DNA of 64,000 nucleotides from Cafeteria roenbergensis (Eukaryota > Sar > Bigyra > Bicosoecida > Cafeteriaceae). The notes beneath the pieces are model-generated. The model did not search any database. It was not told the DNA's origin and saw only the letters and a list, made by a program, of their open reading frames with translations. Below, piece after piece: positions 1 to 11,282 of the stretch. Position 1 is the stretch's first letter. Every line of letters begins with the position of its first letter. Position numbers and translations under genes: made by a program. The stretch covers positions 62,001-126,000 of the forward strand of contig VLTN01000035.1 in assembly GCA_008330645.1 (NCBI GenBank). Direction: 5' to 3'.

Positions 1-226
1 AGGGTGTTTTCGGGCTCTCTTTGGGGGCGCTGCACGTGGCACACGAAGGGCAGGGGCGGCGGCACGTGGAGGGGAGCCGAGCGCGGGCTGGGTCCCAGCG
101 GGCGGCAGTGAGAACTTGATCTGGACGGGCTCAGCGCTGCACAGCCGGGCCTCGCCCGACCCCCTTCGCCCTCCTCCGCCAAGCCCCCCCACGCTCGGCG
201 CCGATTGCGATGCTGCGGCACCACAG

Positions 227-1625
227 GACAACTTCACCGCTCTCATGGTGGCTGCGGGCTGCGGCAGCCTCCGCGCAATGCAAGTGCTGCTGGACGAAGG
301 CGCCGACCCAGACGACCGTGACCCGGTGAGCATGCCCCAATCCGCGGGTCCCTGGCCTTGACTGCCGATGCCTTGTGCTTCTAGCCGCGCCAGCGCCAGA
401 GCCCTCCCCGCGCTCCGGCGCGCACCGGCTGCCCGGGCCACAGCGGCCCGGCAGATGAAGAAAAAGCAAAACGCGTTGCTGGCTTGCTGGCAACGCGCGC
501 GCCCCCCTCTCCCCTGCCTCGCGCGCGCGACGCTGCACGCGCCGCCGCCACTTGTTGCGCCGTGGCTTCGCAGGCCGGACGCACCGCGCTGCTTGTGGCC
601 GCAGCGGAGAACAGGCCGCGAGCGGTGACCGCGCTCGCCGCGGACGAGGCTTTCCGCACCGAGCGGCTGATGTCCCACACGTACGCGGGCAACACTGCGC
701 TGCACCGGGCCGCGGCCTATGGCGGAGTGCCGGTGCTGCGCGCCGTGATCGGCCTGCACGTGCTGTCCAAGCGGCCGTCCGCCGCGTCGACAGCCATCAA
801 TGCAGTCAACGACAAGGGCCGCACTCCCCTTGTGCGCGCAGCCAGGTGGGGGCGCGTGGACGAGGTGAAGGAGCTCCTTCGAGCCGGAGCGGATGCGAGC
901 ATTGCCGACAAGGTGAGCGGGCGTCTGCCGCTGTCTGCGAGGGAAGGCAGCACTGCGTGCCGCCGTCTGCCGCGCCGGGCCGCCGTGTCCGGCAACGTGC
1001 CTCTTGCCGCTGCCACTCGCCCGGCCTCTGGTCCACTCACACGCAGGAGGGCCTTACGGCAGCCGCATGGGCGGACCGCAAGGGCCACCGCGGCGTGGCT
1101 GCGGCCCTTGCTGCGGCTCCGACCCACGCCAGCGACACCGAGATGGAGCTCGCGGAGTGCTCGCGGTTCGCGCAAGACATGCTCGTGGCGGTGCGCGCGG
1201 CCATTCCCGACGAGGACGTGGAGGAGGACGACGGCACCATGTCTCCCAGCGGGATGCAGGACATCCGCGTCAAGGGCCGCACCTTCTCCGTCGTCGGTGG
1301 CGAGGCCGGGATCGGCCTCGGGGGGCCCACCCGCGTGGAGGGCTGGATGGCCAAGAAGGGCCACCTCATCCGGAACTGGCGAAACCGCTGGTTTGTGCTG
1401 GAGGACTCGGTGATGCAGTACTACGCCAGGCCGGGGGACAAGAAGAGCAAGGGCACGGTCACGCTCACTGCGGACACCAGGGTGGAGGCAAAGCCCGACT
1501 ACCACCGCCCTTGCGTTTTCACGGTGACGACGCCGAAGAAGTCCTTCCTCTTCCAGGCGGCGGATGACGACGAGCTTGACGAGTGGCTGCACGCGCTCGA
1601 AATGCACATCAGGGTGCTGGACTGA
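227..1625 (+). CDS. Ankyrin-repeat protein with C-terminal PH domain (5' partial)
   Basis: Three exons are supported: 227-325, 574-912 and 1047-1625, joined by GT-AG introns of 248 and 134 bp, all in phase 0. Exon 227-325 is exactly 99 nt and encodes one 33-residue ankyrin repeat beginning DNFTALMVAAG. Exon 574-912 encodes three more repeats of irregular length, the last containing GRTPLVRAARWG. The last exon holds an acidic linker and then a pleckstrin-homology domain starting at VEGWMAKKGHLIRNWRNRWF and ending in the helix DEWLHALEMHI with its conserved Trp; the stop is TGA at 1623. PH domains bind phosphoinositides or proteins, and ankyrin repeats bind proteins, so a membrane-adaptor role is inferred. 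No ATG or donor upstream of 227 is convincing, so the gene probably continues past the left edge. The protein family is unassigned. Confidence 0.75.
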
Positions 1626-2008
1626 GCTAGCCGGGAGTCCCTGGCCCGCCGCGACGCGAGCCTCGCGGCGCGGGGGCCGAGCCAAGGCGTAGCGGACGTG
1701 GCGCCCCGGCGGCCGCGCTGGTCGGGTGGCGTGCGGCACGTGGGCCGGAGCGTGCGCGCGCGCGCTCACTGATTCGTGCAAGGCTTGCTCGGCAGGTGGC
1801 TGTGTCTGTGTTGGCGGCTCCACTTGCTTCATGCTGTGACCATTCAATTGTTTTTTCCCCCACCACGGAGCAGCGAAATTGCGGCTCGCGAGCGCGCAGG
1901 GGAACCGCTGGTCCCCGCTGCCCGCCCGTGGCACGGCGAAACCGCGGGCAGCGAAGCACACACGCAGGCTCTGAGTATGTCAAAAGCAGGCTCGGGCGGA
2001 CCTCGAAG
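1626..2008. other. Convergent intergenic spacer
   Basis: Lies between the stops of the ankyrin/PH gene and the flippase gene. It should hold both 3' UTRs. I see no gene, repeat or recognisable polyadenylation hexamer in it. Confidence 0.6.
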
Positions 2009-5000
2009 CTATTCTCTGGATGGCGCCGGGAAGGGCTTGTCCGGGGTCTCGCCGGCTGGAGGGGGGCGTGCCGGGGCGTCGTGCGCCGCAGATGGGGGCT
2101 CGCTCGGCCCCGCGGACACTGACTGCAGGGCCTCTGCGCGGAAGGCGCCCGGGCGGCGCTGAGGCATGCTGGACCGGCTCGCCGCGCGCTGGGTGGCCAG
2201 TCGGGCGGAAGAGTGGGTCTCCTTCGCACGCGAGAGCTGCCGGGCGTGGCTAGACCCGCCCGGGTGGACGTCGCCTTCGTCGCCCCAGGGGCGGGCCTGG
2301 GCGTCGTCCTTGTCAACGATCCCGCCGGCGCGCTCGGTGGCAACGTCGATGAAGGTGGGACAGCCCATGAGACGCACCGTCTCCAGCACCACGTCCACGA
2401 TGACCACGCCCGCGGTGGCGAGCACGCTGCTGAACCAAAAGGCTGGGCGGCCCATTGCGTTGGTGGCCACCCCGAGGAACTCCGGGGCAAAGGTCGGGAA
2501 CTCCTGGTACACGCCGATGAAGAGGAAGAAGCCCCCCTGCGAGATGACCAGCATCAGCACGTGGATCCAGGTCCAGTGCTGCGTGAGCAGCGCCACCTTG
2601 CCCTGCATGGCCCAGCACATGGCCGAGAAGGCCGACAGGCCCGCCACCGCGCGGCCGTCGCTGAGCCCCGACACAGGGTCCCAGACGGGTCCGGCGTTGA
2701 GGCTGAAGGGGAGCACGACCGCGGCGTAAATGATGGCGCCGTGGAGGAAGCCGTGCAGGATCCAGAGCGTGAGCTTGGGCACGTTGAGGTGCAGGTTCCG
2801 AAGGCCGCTCACGTACACGGAGGGGTGGGCGAGCATGCTGTCCTGGTCCATGTCCTGGTCGAAGATGCCCACTGCGATGATGGGCAGGGCCAGCACGAAG
2901 TTGAAGGTGGAGTAGACGAGGCTCTCGTAGAAGGAGGTGCCGCTGAACCCGGTGGCGGCGTTGTACGCAAAGAGGGTGCAGGTGATGACGACGTTCTTGT
3001 AGAAGGAGTAGAGCAGCACCTTGGCCATGCGGCGGTAGCTCCAGCGGCCGTGCACGAGCAGCAGCCGCTTCAGGAAGCGGAACTGGGCGATGGCGAAGTC
3101 CGCCGAGTTGACCGCCTGCAGGCCCTCCTTGCCGCTGATGCCCACGCCGACCTGGGCGGCCTTGATCATGCCCACGTCGTTGGCGCCGTCGCCAATGGCC
3201 AGCGTCATGGGCGGCGTGGTCCGGCTGTGCTTGACCAGCGCCACGATGTCGGCCTTCTGCTTGGGGCTGACGCGGCAGGCGATGACGGCCTGGCAGCGCT
3301 GCGCCGCGTCCAGCAGCTCGTGCTCCAGCTCCAAGTCAGGCTCCATTTGCCGGCGGGTGACCGGGTCCCTCCCGCGGCGAAGCACGAAGTCGAGGGCGGG
3401 ACCGGTGATGACCAGTCCCTTGGGAAGCCGGGTGCGGCCGGCCGCCTCGGGCGACACCACGATCCCGCCGTCTCCGCAGTTCCAGCTCGCGCCAAGCCGG
3501 CATATGTCCCACGCGCGCCGAACAAGCCCGAGGCACCCCTTGGGCCGGTCCGAGGGGTGCGCCCAGCAGGTGGGGGGGGTCGGGGTCCTTTTTCCCCAGG
3601 TGCGCACGGGCTTGCCGCCAGGCACGCTGACGCTGTTCAGGCTGCTGCCAGCCGCCAGGCGGTGGCGGTCGTCCTCGTCGTCGTCGCGGTCGGTCGCAGA
3701 GGGCGGCCTGGCGGTGCGGTCGGCGCCTGCGGACTGCTCGAAGCGGTCCAGCGCGGCGTTTGCGGCGCGCAGCTGCTCGAGCACGCCCTCGCGGGAGGTG
3801 GCGGTGACGCGCATAGGCTCGCCCATGGCGTCCGTCAGCAGCTTGCAGGTGCGGCCGATGTTGATTGCCGTCTCGACCTTGTCGCCAGTGAGCACCCACG
3901 TCTTGATGCCAGCCCGGGCGAGGTCGGAGATGGTTTGCGGCACGCCGTCCTGCAGCTTGTCCTCGATGGCGGTGGCTCCCACGAGCTCCAGGTCGCGCTC
4001 AAACTTTTCCGCCACGCGCTCCAGCGCCTCGTCCTTGCCGCCCACCGTGCGCTCGGCCGCCTCGAAGTCCTTGCGCCACTTGGTCACCTCAGACCAGGGC
4101 ATCCAGCGGCGGCCCAGCACCAGCGTGCGCAGGCCACGCTCCGAAAAGGCGGTCAGGTGCTGGTCCAGGACGGCGTGCGCCTTGCGGGCCAGCTCCGACG
4201 CGGAGGGGTCTGCGACGTCGACCATCTTGTTGTCGGCGCCCTTGCAGAGCAGCCACGCGCCCTGCGGCGCGCCGCGGCCCTTGGCGACCGCGGGGTCACC
4301 CTCGCAGCGCTTGTCGCGCGGGTCCAGCACGACGACGCTCATCCGCTTGCGCGCGGAGGAGAACTTGTGCGTGCCCAGGCGCGTGAAGGTCACGGGGGTG
4401 CCCTCGGCCGCCGCTCTGGACTTGCCCGTGGACCGCTTGCCAGCCTCGTCCCGGCTGGAAGGCGGGCCGGCGAGGGTGACGGTGAGGCCCTTGGTGTTGC
4501 GGCTGGCGAGCTCGTAGCCGAAGCAGCGCGCTGCCTTGACCAGCGCGCCCTCGTCCGGCGACTCGGCCTGGAACTCGATTCGCGAGCCGACGGCGGGGTC
4601 GTCCGAGTCCACCTCCTCGGGAACGACGGTGTTGCAGACGGCCATGATGGTGGCGAAGGCGACGACCGCCTCGCTCTCGGGGCCGGTGGCGGCCAGGCTC
4701 TCTGAGAAGGCCTCGTCGAAGAACACGCCAGGCGCTGCGACGGGGGTGGACACGCCCACGGCAGTGGCGGACCGGCCGCGCAACGCCCGCTCGGGGGCGT
4801 CGGCCTTGTCGCCACTCGCGGCAGCGGAGCTCGCTGCCCCCGCCCCCGCCGCCGCGGCGCCGGTGGGGCCGCCGGGCTTGACGTCGGAGCGGCTGCTCCG
4901 AGCAGAGCCGTGGCTGACGCCCCGCCCGAGCGGGTTGGCTTGCGTCACGGAGCGCGACTGCCGCGCATAGCGGGACTGGTGCTGGTCCGCCGAGGCCGCC

Positions 5001-7022
5001 TTGGGCGAGCCCGACCCTGGCCTGCGCCTGGAGGGCGTGACCGCCGCGGCGCTCGCTGCCTCGGGGTGTGCCATCCCGTCGGTCCCAGCCGACGCGCCCG
5101 ACTCGACGGACGTCCTCGACTTTCCACTTCCCTGGGCGCCCGCTGCTCGCCTCCCGGCCCCGCTGTGGCCGTGGCGGCCTTGGGCCTCTGCCACCGCGGC
5201 CTCGGCGGAGTCGTCCCACTGCCCGTCCAGCGCCGGCACCGTCCCGAAGGCCCTGCCCCCCACCGAGCAAGCCTTGAACTCCATCACGTTGCGGGTGAGA
5301 GTGCCAGTCTTGTCAGAGAAGACGAACTCCACCTGCCCGAGGTCCTGGTTGAGGTTGGAAGTGCGCGCCTTGGCCTGCGTTCCGGTCTCGGGGTCGGTCA
5401 TGTCCGGGTCGACGTCCACCAGGGCGGCCTGGGCGTAGTTGACCATCTCCACAGTGACGTAGAGCGAGATGGGGATGAAGTTGTTGAAGAGGATGAGGAA
5501 CGTGAAGAAGTTTCCCAGCCACTGCGGGATGATGTACTGGCTCTCGCTGCCGTTGGCGTACAGGTACGACTCGGTGGCGTCGAGATAGAGCGCCTCCCAG
5601 AGCGCCGCGGCCACGGTGGTGACCAGGCACAGGGCCACCTGGCAGCCGAAGATGACGAGGACGGAGGCGTTGACGGTGCTCTCCGTGGCGCTGAGCTTGG
5701 CGCGGCTGCCGCCGCTCTTCATCATCACCTTGCTCTCCCGCCCCGTGTACACCACGGCCCCGAGCACCCACGCGGTGTTGCGCAGGGTGCAGCCGCGGAG
5801 GAGCATCTCCGTGTAGGTCAGGACGTGCGTGCCCCCGAGGCGGGACTTGGCGCGGCCAGGGGTGCCGGGGGAGGCGCGCACGCTCGCCGCCGACGCGATG
5901 CCGTCGCCAGCGCTCTCGGGCAGCGTGATGGTGCCCTCGAACTTGTAGAGCTTGTCGTTGGGCGCCTGGCACTGCACCGCCGCCGACAGGCCCAGGATGC
6001 GGTTCAGCTGCTCGCGGGACGGCATGTGCGGCTCGCTCTCGCCGTGCTTGCCGCACAGCACAGAGGGGTCCACGCCGGCGATGGAGTGCACGGCTTCCTT
6101 CGCCTTGAGGTCGGTCTCGCCGTCGATGTTGGAGGTCTCGACGTAGCAGCTGCCGTCCGGCTTGGACGTCTGCAGGAGCACCATGTCCGCGGGCACGGGC
6201 TCGCCCCCGCGCACGAGCACCACGTCCCCGACCCTGACATCGGCCCAGGTTGCCATGCACAGCGAGCCGTCCGGCCCGGTGCGCTCGCGCTTGTCCGTCG
6301 AGTCGGCCGCGCGCGGACCCAGCAGCTTGGGCACCAACGTGTTGTTCACCTGCCGGTCGGAAAAGCCGCGCTTGCCGTCCTCGTACGCCTCCTTGGCCAT
6401 GGAAATTGCGAGGACGAGGCAAAGCGGGCCAAGCGTGGTCCAGGGGCTCAGCGGGGACGCAAACACCGTCGGGAAGTAGGTGCCCACGAACATGAGGATC
6501 GAAATGAACAAGAAGTACACGTTGGCGATGCGTCGGAACCTGAGAGGGGCGGCGAGGAGGAGGAGGGGGAGGAGGAGGAGGGGCCATGGCGAGGCGGCGG
6601 ACGGCGTGGAGGGCAGGCTTCCGGCAAACTGCCACCAAGCGCCATGCCCTTGGGCCCTCCCGCGGGAGCTCCGCGACCGCACACGCGCAGGCAAGGCGCG
6701 GTCACGCACACCCCGCCCGTCCCTGCTGCGCCTGGCGCGCGGCGGGGGCGGCCGCCAGTCGAGGCGCGCAGGCAAGGCGCAGAGCGCATGCGGGAAAACA
6801 ACAAGCTGGCGCAAACACGGCTCACTGCTCCAAGAGGTTCAAGGGCAGCAGGCTCCACCAGCGGTACTTGGTGGTGCGGATGGAGTTGTCCGCCGCGTGC
6901 TCGGGGGGCGGGCCAAACAGGGCGATGTCGCGAGGTTCGGGCTCGTCGTCCGCAGTCGTTGCGCCAGAGAGCGGGGTATCGCCGTCCGGCATGCGCACGA
7001 AGTCGGCGGCAACAGCGTCCAT
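2009..7022 (-). CDS. P4-type ATPase (phospholipid flippase)
   Basis: Two exons, 7022-6826 and 6539-2009 on the minus strand, separated by a 286-bp intron; total 1575 residues. The junction restores the family signature: exon 1 ends NSIRTTKYRWWSLLPLNLLE and exon 2 resumes QFRRIANVYF, the classic P4-ATPase entry to membrane segment 1. Also visible are DGETDLKAKEA (actuator loop), the phosphorylation motif DKTGTLT near residue 475, the nucleotide-binding KGADNKM, the hinge GDGANDVGMI near residue 1180, and late hydrophobic segments. P4-ATPases move aminophospholipids from the outer or luminal leaflet to the cytosolic leaflet and usually need a CDC50 partner. Oddities are a disordered Ser/Ala/Gly-rich insert of about 170 residues after the phosphorylation site and a second low-complexity insert rich in Trp and Cys around 3470-3610, which may hide an unspliced segment. 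The start at 7022 is the nearest upstream ATG in frame. Confidence 0.93.
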
Positions 7023-7497
7023 TGGGCCCTCGCCTGCCCCACCCGCAGGTGAGGCAGGCGCCGCGCTGCTGGTCCCCGGGATGGCTCTCGTGGCGGCGTC
7101 CTCAGACAGCGACTCCGGGTGAACCTTTGCTGCGCTGGACACGGTCCGGCTGCGAGGCACCTCCGACTGCACCTTCGGCGACGCTGGGCTCGGGAATCTC
7201 AGAGAGGGCGGCGCCCGGCGAAGCCACGGCGACGGGCAGCCAACTCGCTGTTCTGGTTGCGCGACGCGCGCGGGCCGGGTGCGCGCTCGGACGAAGCGCG
7301 CTCGGCAGCAGTCCAAGAAACTGGCCCAACAGAAACCGCGCTGGCCAACTGCGAGCCATAGTTGCGGAGTGGGAGAGCCCCGCGACTCTGCCGGCCTCGT
7401 GTCCCCACCTAGTTGAGGTTCCGTGGCTGCGGGCCCGCGCAGCAGCACACACGGGGAGCCCTTCGGAAGCGCCCCGGGATCCTTCGCGTGGAGGAGT
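7023..7497. promoter_or_regulatory. Divergent promoter region, flippase / S28 peptidase
   Basis: The spacer separates the ATG of the minus-strand flippase from the ATG of the plus-strand peptidase, so it must carry the 5' UTRs and promoters of both. No TATA box or other known element can be recognised. Confidence 0.4.
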
Positions 7498-9012
7498 ATG
7501 CGTGCCGTCTCTGCCATGGTCGCTGCGGCGGCCGCCGCGCTGTGCCTGGCGGGCGCGTCGGCGCTCCCGCTAAGCCTGTTGCGGCACAAGAACCGCGCAA
7601 TGCTGGAAGAGCGCCAGGCCGCCGCCGCCAGCCTCGGCGGCATGCTCCGGCTGCCCCAGACGCAGTATTTCACGCAAAAGACCGACCACTTCGACTGGAC
7701 CACCGAGACCTGGCAGCAGCGGTACTGGGTCAACGCGACGTTCTGCGCCGACTTCAACAAGGGCTGCCCGATTTTTTTGTACATCGGTGGCGAGGCCAGC
7801 GAGTCTGCCTACAGCGCTGTTGCCGGAGAGCACGTTGAGCTCGCCGCCCAGAACGGGGCATACCTCGCCACGCTGGAGCACCGCTTCTACGGCGGCAGCC
7901 TCCCCAAGCCCGACCTGACGGTGGACTCCCTGCGACTGCTTTCCTCCCAGCAGGCCCTGGCCGACCTGTCCGCGTTCGTGCAGGCGCTTCGCGTGCAGAC
8001 CGGCCTGACCGACGCCAAGACCAGCCCCCTGGTGACCTTCGGCGGCTCCTACCCTGGAGCGCTGTCCGCGTGGGCGCGGCTCAAGTACCCGCACGTCGTG
8101 CACGCCGCGGTGTCCACGTCCTCCCCGGTGCGCGCCGAGGTGGACTACTACGGCTACTGCGAGGTGGTTGCCGACGCCCTGCTGTCGCCCATCGCCGGCG
8201 GCTCCCAGAAGTGCTACGACGCCACCCGCGCCGCCTTCAGCCAGATGCATGACAGGCTCAACGGCTCCCCGCAGGCCCTGGCGGCGCTCTCCAAGCAGCT
8301 CCACTCCTGCAAGCCCATCCAAGCCACGGAGAACGACCGGTTCGCGGCCATGTCCGCCTGGGCGGGCGAGGTGATGGGCCTGGTGCAGTACAACAGGCTG
8401 GTGCTGCCCAAGGACTCCCCGCGCCTCAACGTCGAGCGCTACTGCCAGAACATGACGGCGGCGGCCAAGGGCGAGGAGCTGGCGTCCCTGGCCACGCTCC
8501 TGACGGCCTCCAGCAGCAGCTGCATGCAGAACACGTGGGCGGAGCAGATGGTGGAGCTGGACAACACCCAGGCCGACCCCCAGGCGTCCGGCGTGGGCAT
8601 CCGCCAGTGGGTGTGGCAGACCGCCACCCAGTTCGCCTACTACCAAGGGTGCAACACGCAGGGCAGCTGCCCCTTCGCGGCCGACATGGACATCGCCGGC
8701 TTCGGCCGCCAGACCGAGGAGGCCTTCGGGGTCCCTCTCCAGCAGACCCGCGAGGCGGTCGAGTTCACCGAGGGCTACTATGGCTCCAACACCACGGCGG
8801 CGGACCGCACCTTCTTCGTCAACGGCGGCCTCGACCCGTGGCACGTCCTCTCGGTGCAGCGCGACTTGCCCCAGTGGGGAGACGTCCGCTCCGTTGTCAT
8901 CGACGGCACCAGCCACTGCAGGCAGATGAGCCCCAGCTCCCCGACCGACCCCAAGCAGGTCGTTGAGGCGCGTGAGAAGGTCGCGCAGGCCATCTCTGAA
9001 TGGCTCGCGTGA
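7498..9012 (+). CDS. Serine carboxypeptidase, peptidase family S28
   Basis: Intronless, 504 residues. The chosen ATG gives a clean signal peptide (MRAVSAMVAAAAAALCLAGA), so the enzyme should be secreted, lysosomal or vacuolar; an in-frame upstream codon at 7423 would bury that signal. The catalytic triad of family S28 (prolyl carboxypeptidase, DPP2, thymus-specific serine protease) is complete: Ser184 in GGSYPGALSAW, Asp446 in NGGLDPWH and His473 in GTSHCRQM. Other family marks are IYIGGE-like FLYIGGEAS, LEHRFYGGSLP and an even spread of Cys residues. S28 enzymes cleave after proline or release dipeptides at acidic pH; which activity this one has cannot be read from sequence. Length is normal for the family. 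Confidence 0.95.
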   Translation: MRAVSAMVAAAAAALCLAGASALPLSLLRHKNRAMLEERQAAAASLGGMLRLPQTQYFTQKTDHFDWTTETWQQRYWVNATFCADFNKGCPIFLYIGGEASESAYSAVAGEHVELAAQNGAYLATLEHRFYGGSLPKPDLTVDSLRLLSSQQALADLSAFVQALRVQTGLTDAKTSPLVTFGGSYPGALSAWARLKYPHVVHAAVSTSSPVRAEVDYYGYCEVVADALLSPIAGGSQKCYDATRAAFSQMHDRLNGSPQALAALSKQLHSCKPIQATENDRFAAMSAWAGEVMGLVQYNRLVLPKDSPRLNVERYCQNMTAAAKGEELASLATLLTASSSSCMQNTWAEQMVELDNTQADPQASGVGIRQWVWQTATQFAYYQGCNTQGSCPFAADMDIAGFGRQTEEAFGVPLQQTREAVEFTEGYYGSNTTAADRTFFVNGGLDPWHVLSVQRDLPQWGDVRSVVIDGTSHCRQMSPSSPTDPKQVVEAREKVAQAISEWLA

Positions 9013-9516
9013 GTCGCACGAGTGCGCGCGTGTGCGTCCAATGTAGCAGCCGAGCGTGCCGCGAAGCTGCATGAAAATCGCGCAGGCGCCGAGCCTGGGG
9101 CCGCCCACACGACAGCGTCACACGCGAGGTTGAGCGCGGGCGCAGGCTCTGGAAAGGAGGGGGCGGGCCACGGGGCGGAGGGCGCGCTGGCCCATCGAGC
9201 GCCGTCGGCTCTTGCACAGACTCGCTCTGGCTCTGCAGGCGGCGAACTCCCGGCAGGCCGCCTTGGGCCACTCCACTCGAGAGGCCGGCCTGCCCGTGAT
9301 GTCCACCAAGGCCATGGAGAGTGAGCCGCACTCGCGGCGCTTCCCTTTGCCCTGCGACGCGGCGGGCGCGAACCCGGCGCCGCCTCAAAGCTCGCCGCCG
9401 CCGGCGGGCGAGATCCCGCGAGGAAACTGCTTGGAGGAACGCACAACATTCCCGTGCGCCCAACGCTGCGCTGCGCCCCGCTGCTTGCCCGCGCACTCGC
9501 AGCCACGCTCTTCAAC
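9013..9516. other. Intergenic spacer, S28 peptidase to CHMP1
   Basis: Head-to-tail spacer that should hold the peptidase 3' UTR and the CHMP1 promoter and leader. I find no further exon or RNA gene in it. Confidence 0.5.
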
Positions 9517-10355
9517 ATGAAGTTCACTGCCAAGTCTGTGAGTGGCGCTTCGGCGGGCCCTGGTCCCGGCGGGTAGGCCCGCGCCCCTGCCTCAGCCTGC
9601 GTTCCTGCTCGCCGCCATGGCGCTCGCGCGGCCCCAACGTGTGCTGCGGTCCTGGATTCGCGGCTGTGGGGGTGTGCGTGCATGTGCAGATGGAGCGCAA
9701 GGCCAAGAAGCTCGCAAAGGACGAGACCAAGGCGCTGCGCAAAGTGGAGGAGTGCATCGGCCGGGACGACGTTGAGAGTGCGCGCGTGTTCGCCCAGACG
9801 GCGACGCAGGCCAAGAACGAGGCCCGTAGCCTCATCCGTCTGTCCGCTCGGCTGAGCGCCGTGGCCTCGCGCGTGGACTCTGCGCTCCGTATGAAGCAGC
9901 TGACCGCCGCCATGTCCTCGGTCACGCGCGGCATGGAGACTGTGCTGGGCAGCATGGACGCCTCGAAGATCAGCAAGATGATGGACAAGTTCGAGAGCCA
10001 GTTTGAGACCCTGGACGTGCGCGCCTCGTTCATGGGCGACGCCATCGACTCCGCCACCGGCTCGACTGCCCCGGCGGAGGAGATCGACGAGGTCATTGCG
10101 CGCGTCGCCGCCGCCAAGGCCATCGAGCTCAAGGGGCAGTTCGCGGAGATCCCCTCACATGCCAAGCCAACGGCGTCGGCGTCCACCGCGCCAGCGGCGG
10201 CGCTGCCCGCTGGCATGCCCCCTCCGCCGTCGGGCGGGCCGGGCGCTGGCGGGGACAGCGGCGCTGGCGGCACCGCTGCGAGCGGCACGTCTGGCGGTGG
10301 CGGTCGCAGCGTGGCGGACGACCTGCAGGCGAGGCTAGACGCTCTGCGCGGCTGA
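9517..10355 (+). CDS. CHMP1: ESCRT-III subunit CHMP1 (Did2 / Vps46)
   Basis: Two exons, 9517-9537 and 9690-10355. The first is only 21 nt (MKFTAKS) and joins in phase 0 to MERKAKKLAKDETKALRKVE, restoring the usual CHMP1 N-terminus. The product is 228 residues. Helices alpha-1 to alpha-4 follow with VFAQTATQAKNEARSLIRLS and MKQLTAAMSSVTRGMETVL. The C-terminus has a Pro/Gly/Ala-rich linker longer than in animal CHMP1 and ends DDLQARLDALRG, which matches the MIM1 consensus (LxxRLxxL) that binds the MIT domain of Vps4. CHMP1 recruits Vps4 to disassemble ESCRT-III during multivesicular body sorting, cytokinetic abscission and membrane repair. It acts on the cytosolic face of endosomes. The intron of 152 bp is gtgag...cag. 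Confidence 0.95.
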
Positions 10356-10942
10356 GCGCCCCTGGCAGGCGAGGTCTCCGCCTCGGAACTTTGGCGTTGG
10401 TCTGCTTCCGATGCCGGCTGCCACCAGCAGCTGCTGCGTGTGCGTGTGTGCCCGGGGTGTTCATTTGCGTGTGCCTGCGGCGGGGCCCAAACGGTCCCGT
10501 GCTGAGGAGGGCCGTACCGGAGCTGCCGCCTCGCACACAGCCGCATGCCGACACAGCGCCGGCTCGCGCGCTCCCTCGTAGAGGCCCGCCCTGCCGCTGC
10601 CGCAAGGAGGAGCGGGACTGGTCACCCCGCAAGGCTGGGGCGCGGGGTGTGGTCTGCTGAGCAGGCATGCCGGCACCTCTCGCTGGCTTCGAAGAAACGT
10701 CGCACTGGACAATGGACAATACTCGGACCGGCCGCAATCTGACCGCACTCACTCGATGAATCGCATTACAATGTCGCGCAGATAGGCCACGAAGTGTCGC
10801 CAATGGCTGCGTACAGCGCCGGGTCGGGGCTGCCGCAGTGGGCGTTGCAACAGTCATCCTCGTGCTTGACGAGGCCATGCCCAGAGGGCGCATCGCTGCA
10901 GCTGGGGCCCTCTCCGCCCCTTCAGAGCCGGCCGGGCAGCGC
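10356..10942. other. Convergent intergenic spacer
   Basis: Between the stops of CHMP1 (+) and the coiled-coil gene (-). It is less biased toward GC than the flanking coding DNA. No gene is recognisable. Confidence 0.5.
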
Positions 10943-11249
10943 CTACTCTTCGTCGTGCTCGACACCGTTGAACGTCACGCGCAGCTGCAGGCGGCGGCGC
11001 GCGTCCCGCCGCAGCTTGGACAAGCAAGCCGGAAGAGCGGCCAGTTCGCGCGCCGCCGCGTCGACGGCCGCCACCACCTCCTCTCGCTCCGCCTGCACGT
11101 CCTCCACCAGGGCCTCAAGGGCCGCGAGCACCTCCGCGTACGCCCGCTGCAGCCTGACGGCCTCTGCCACCAGCGCTTCCGCGTCTTCGTCCGACAGCGC
11201 GGGCGAGGCCGATGCTGCCTCCTCGGCCGCTGCGTCGCCCTGTGGCGGC

Positions 11250-11282
<33 letters not shown>

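Noticed and set aside
1-226. First exon of the ankyrin/PH gene starting near 116
   Set aside because: The codon at 116 is TTG, not ATG, and the acceptor at 221-226 coincides with the ankyrin repeat boundary, so this stretch is more likely intron or upstream sequence.
2213-4705. Very long open frame antisense to the flippase (also 4910-7573 +)
   Set aside because: The translation is His/Val/Glu/Gly-rich nonsense of the type produced on the opposite strand of GC-rich genes; the flippase on the other strand has all family motifs.
7023-7784. Longer N-terminus for the flippase
   Set aside because: It would overlap the start of the divergent S28 peptidase and encodes nothing family-like upstream of residue MDAVAADF.
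7570-9108. 512-codon open frame antisense to the S28 peptidase
   Set aside because: No domain; it mirrors codon bias of the peptidase gene.
11252-11281. Pathogenic-type trinucleotide expansion
   Set aside because: Ten repeats in a Gln-tolerant disordered/coiled region is ordinary for a GC-rich protist; noted only as a repeat.
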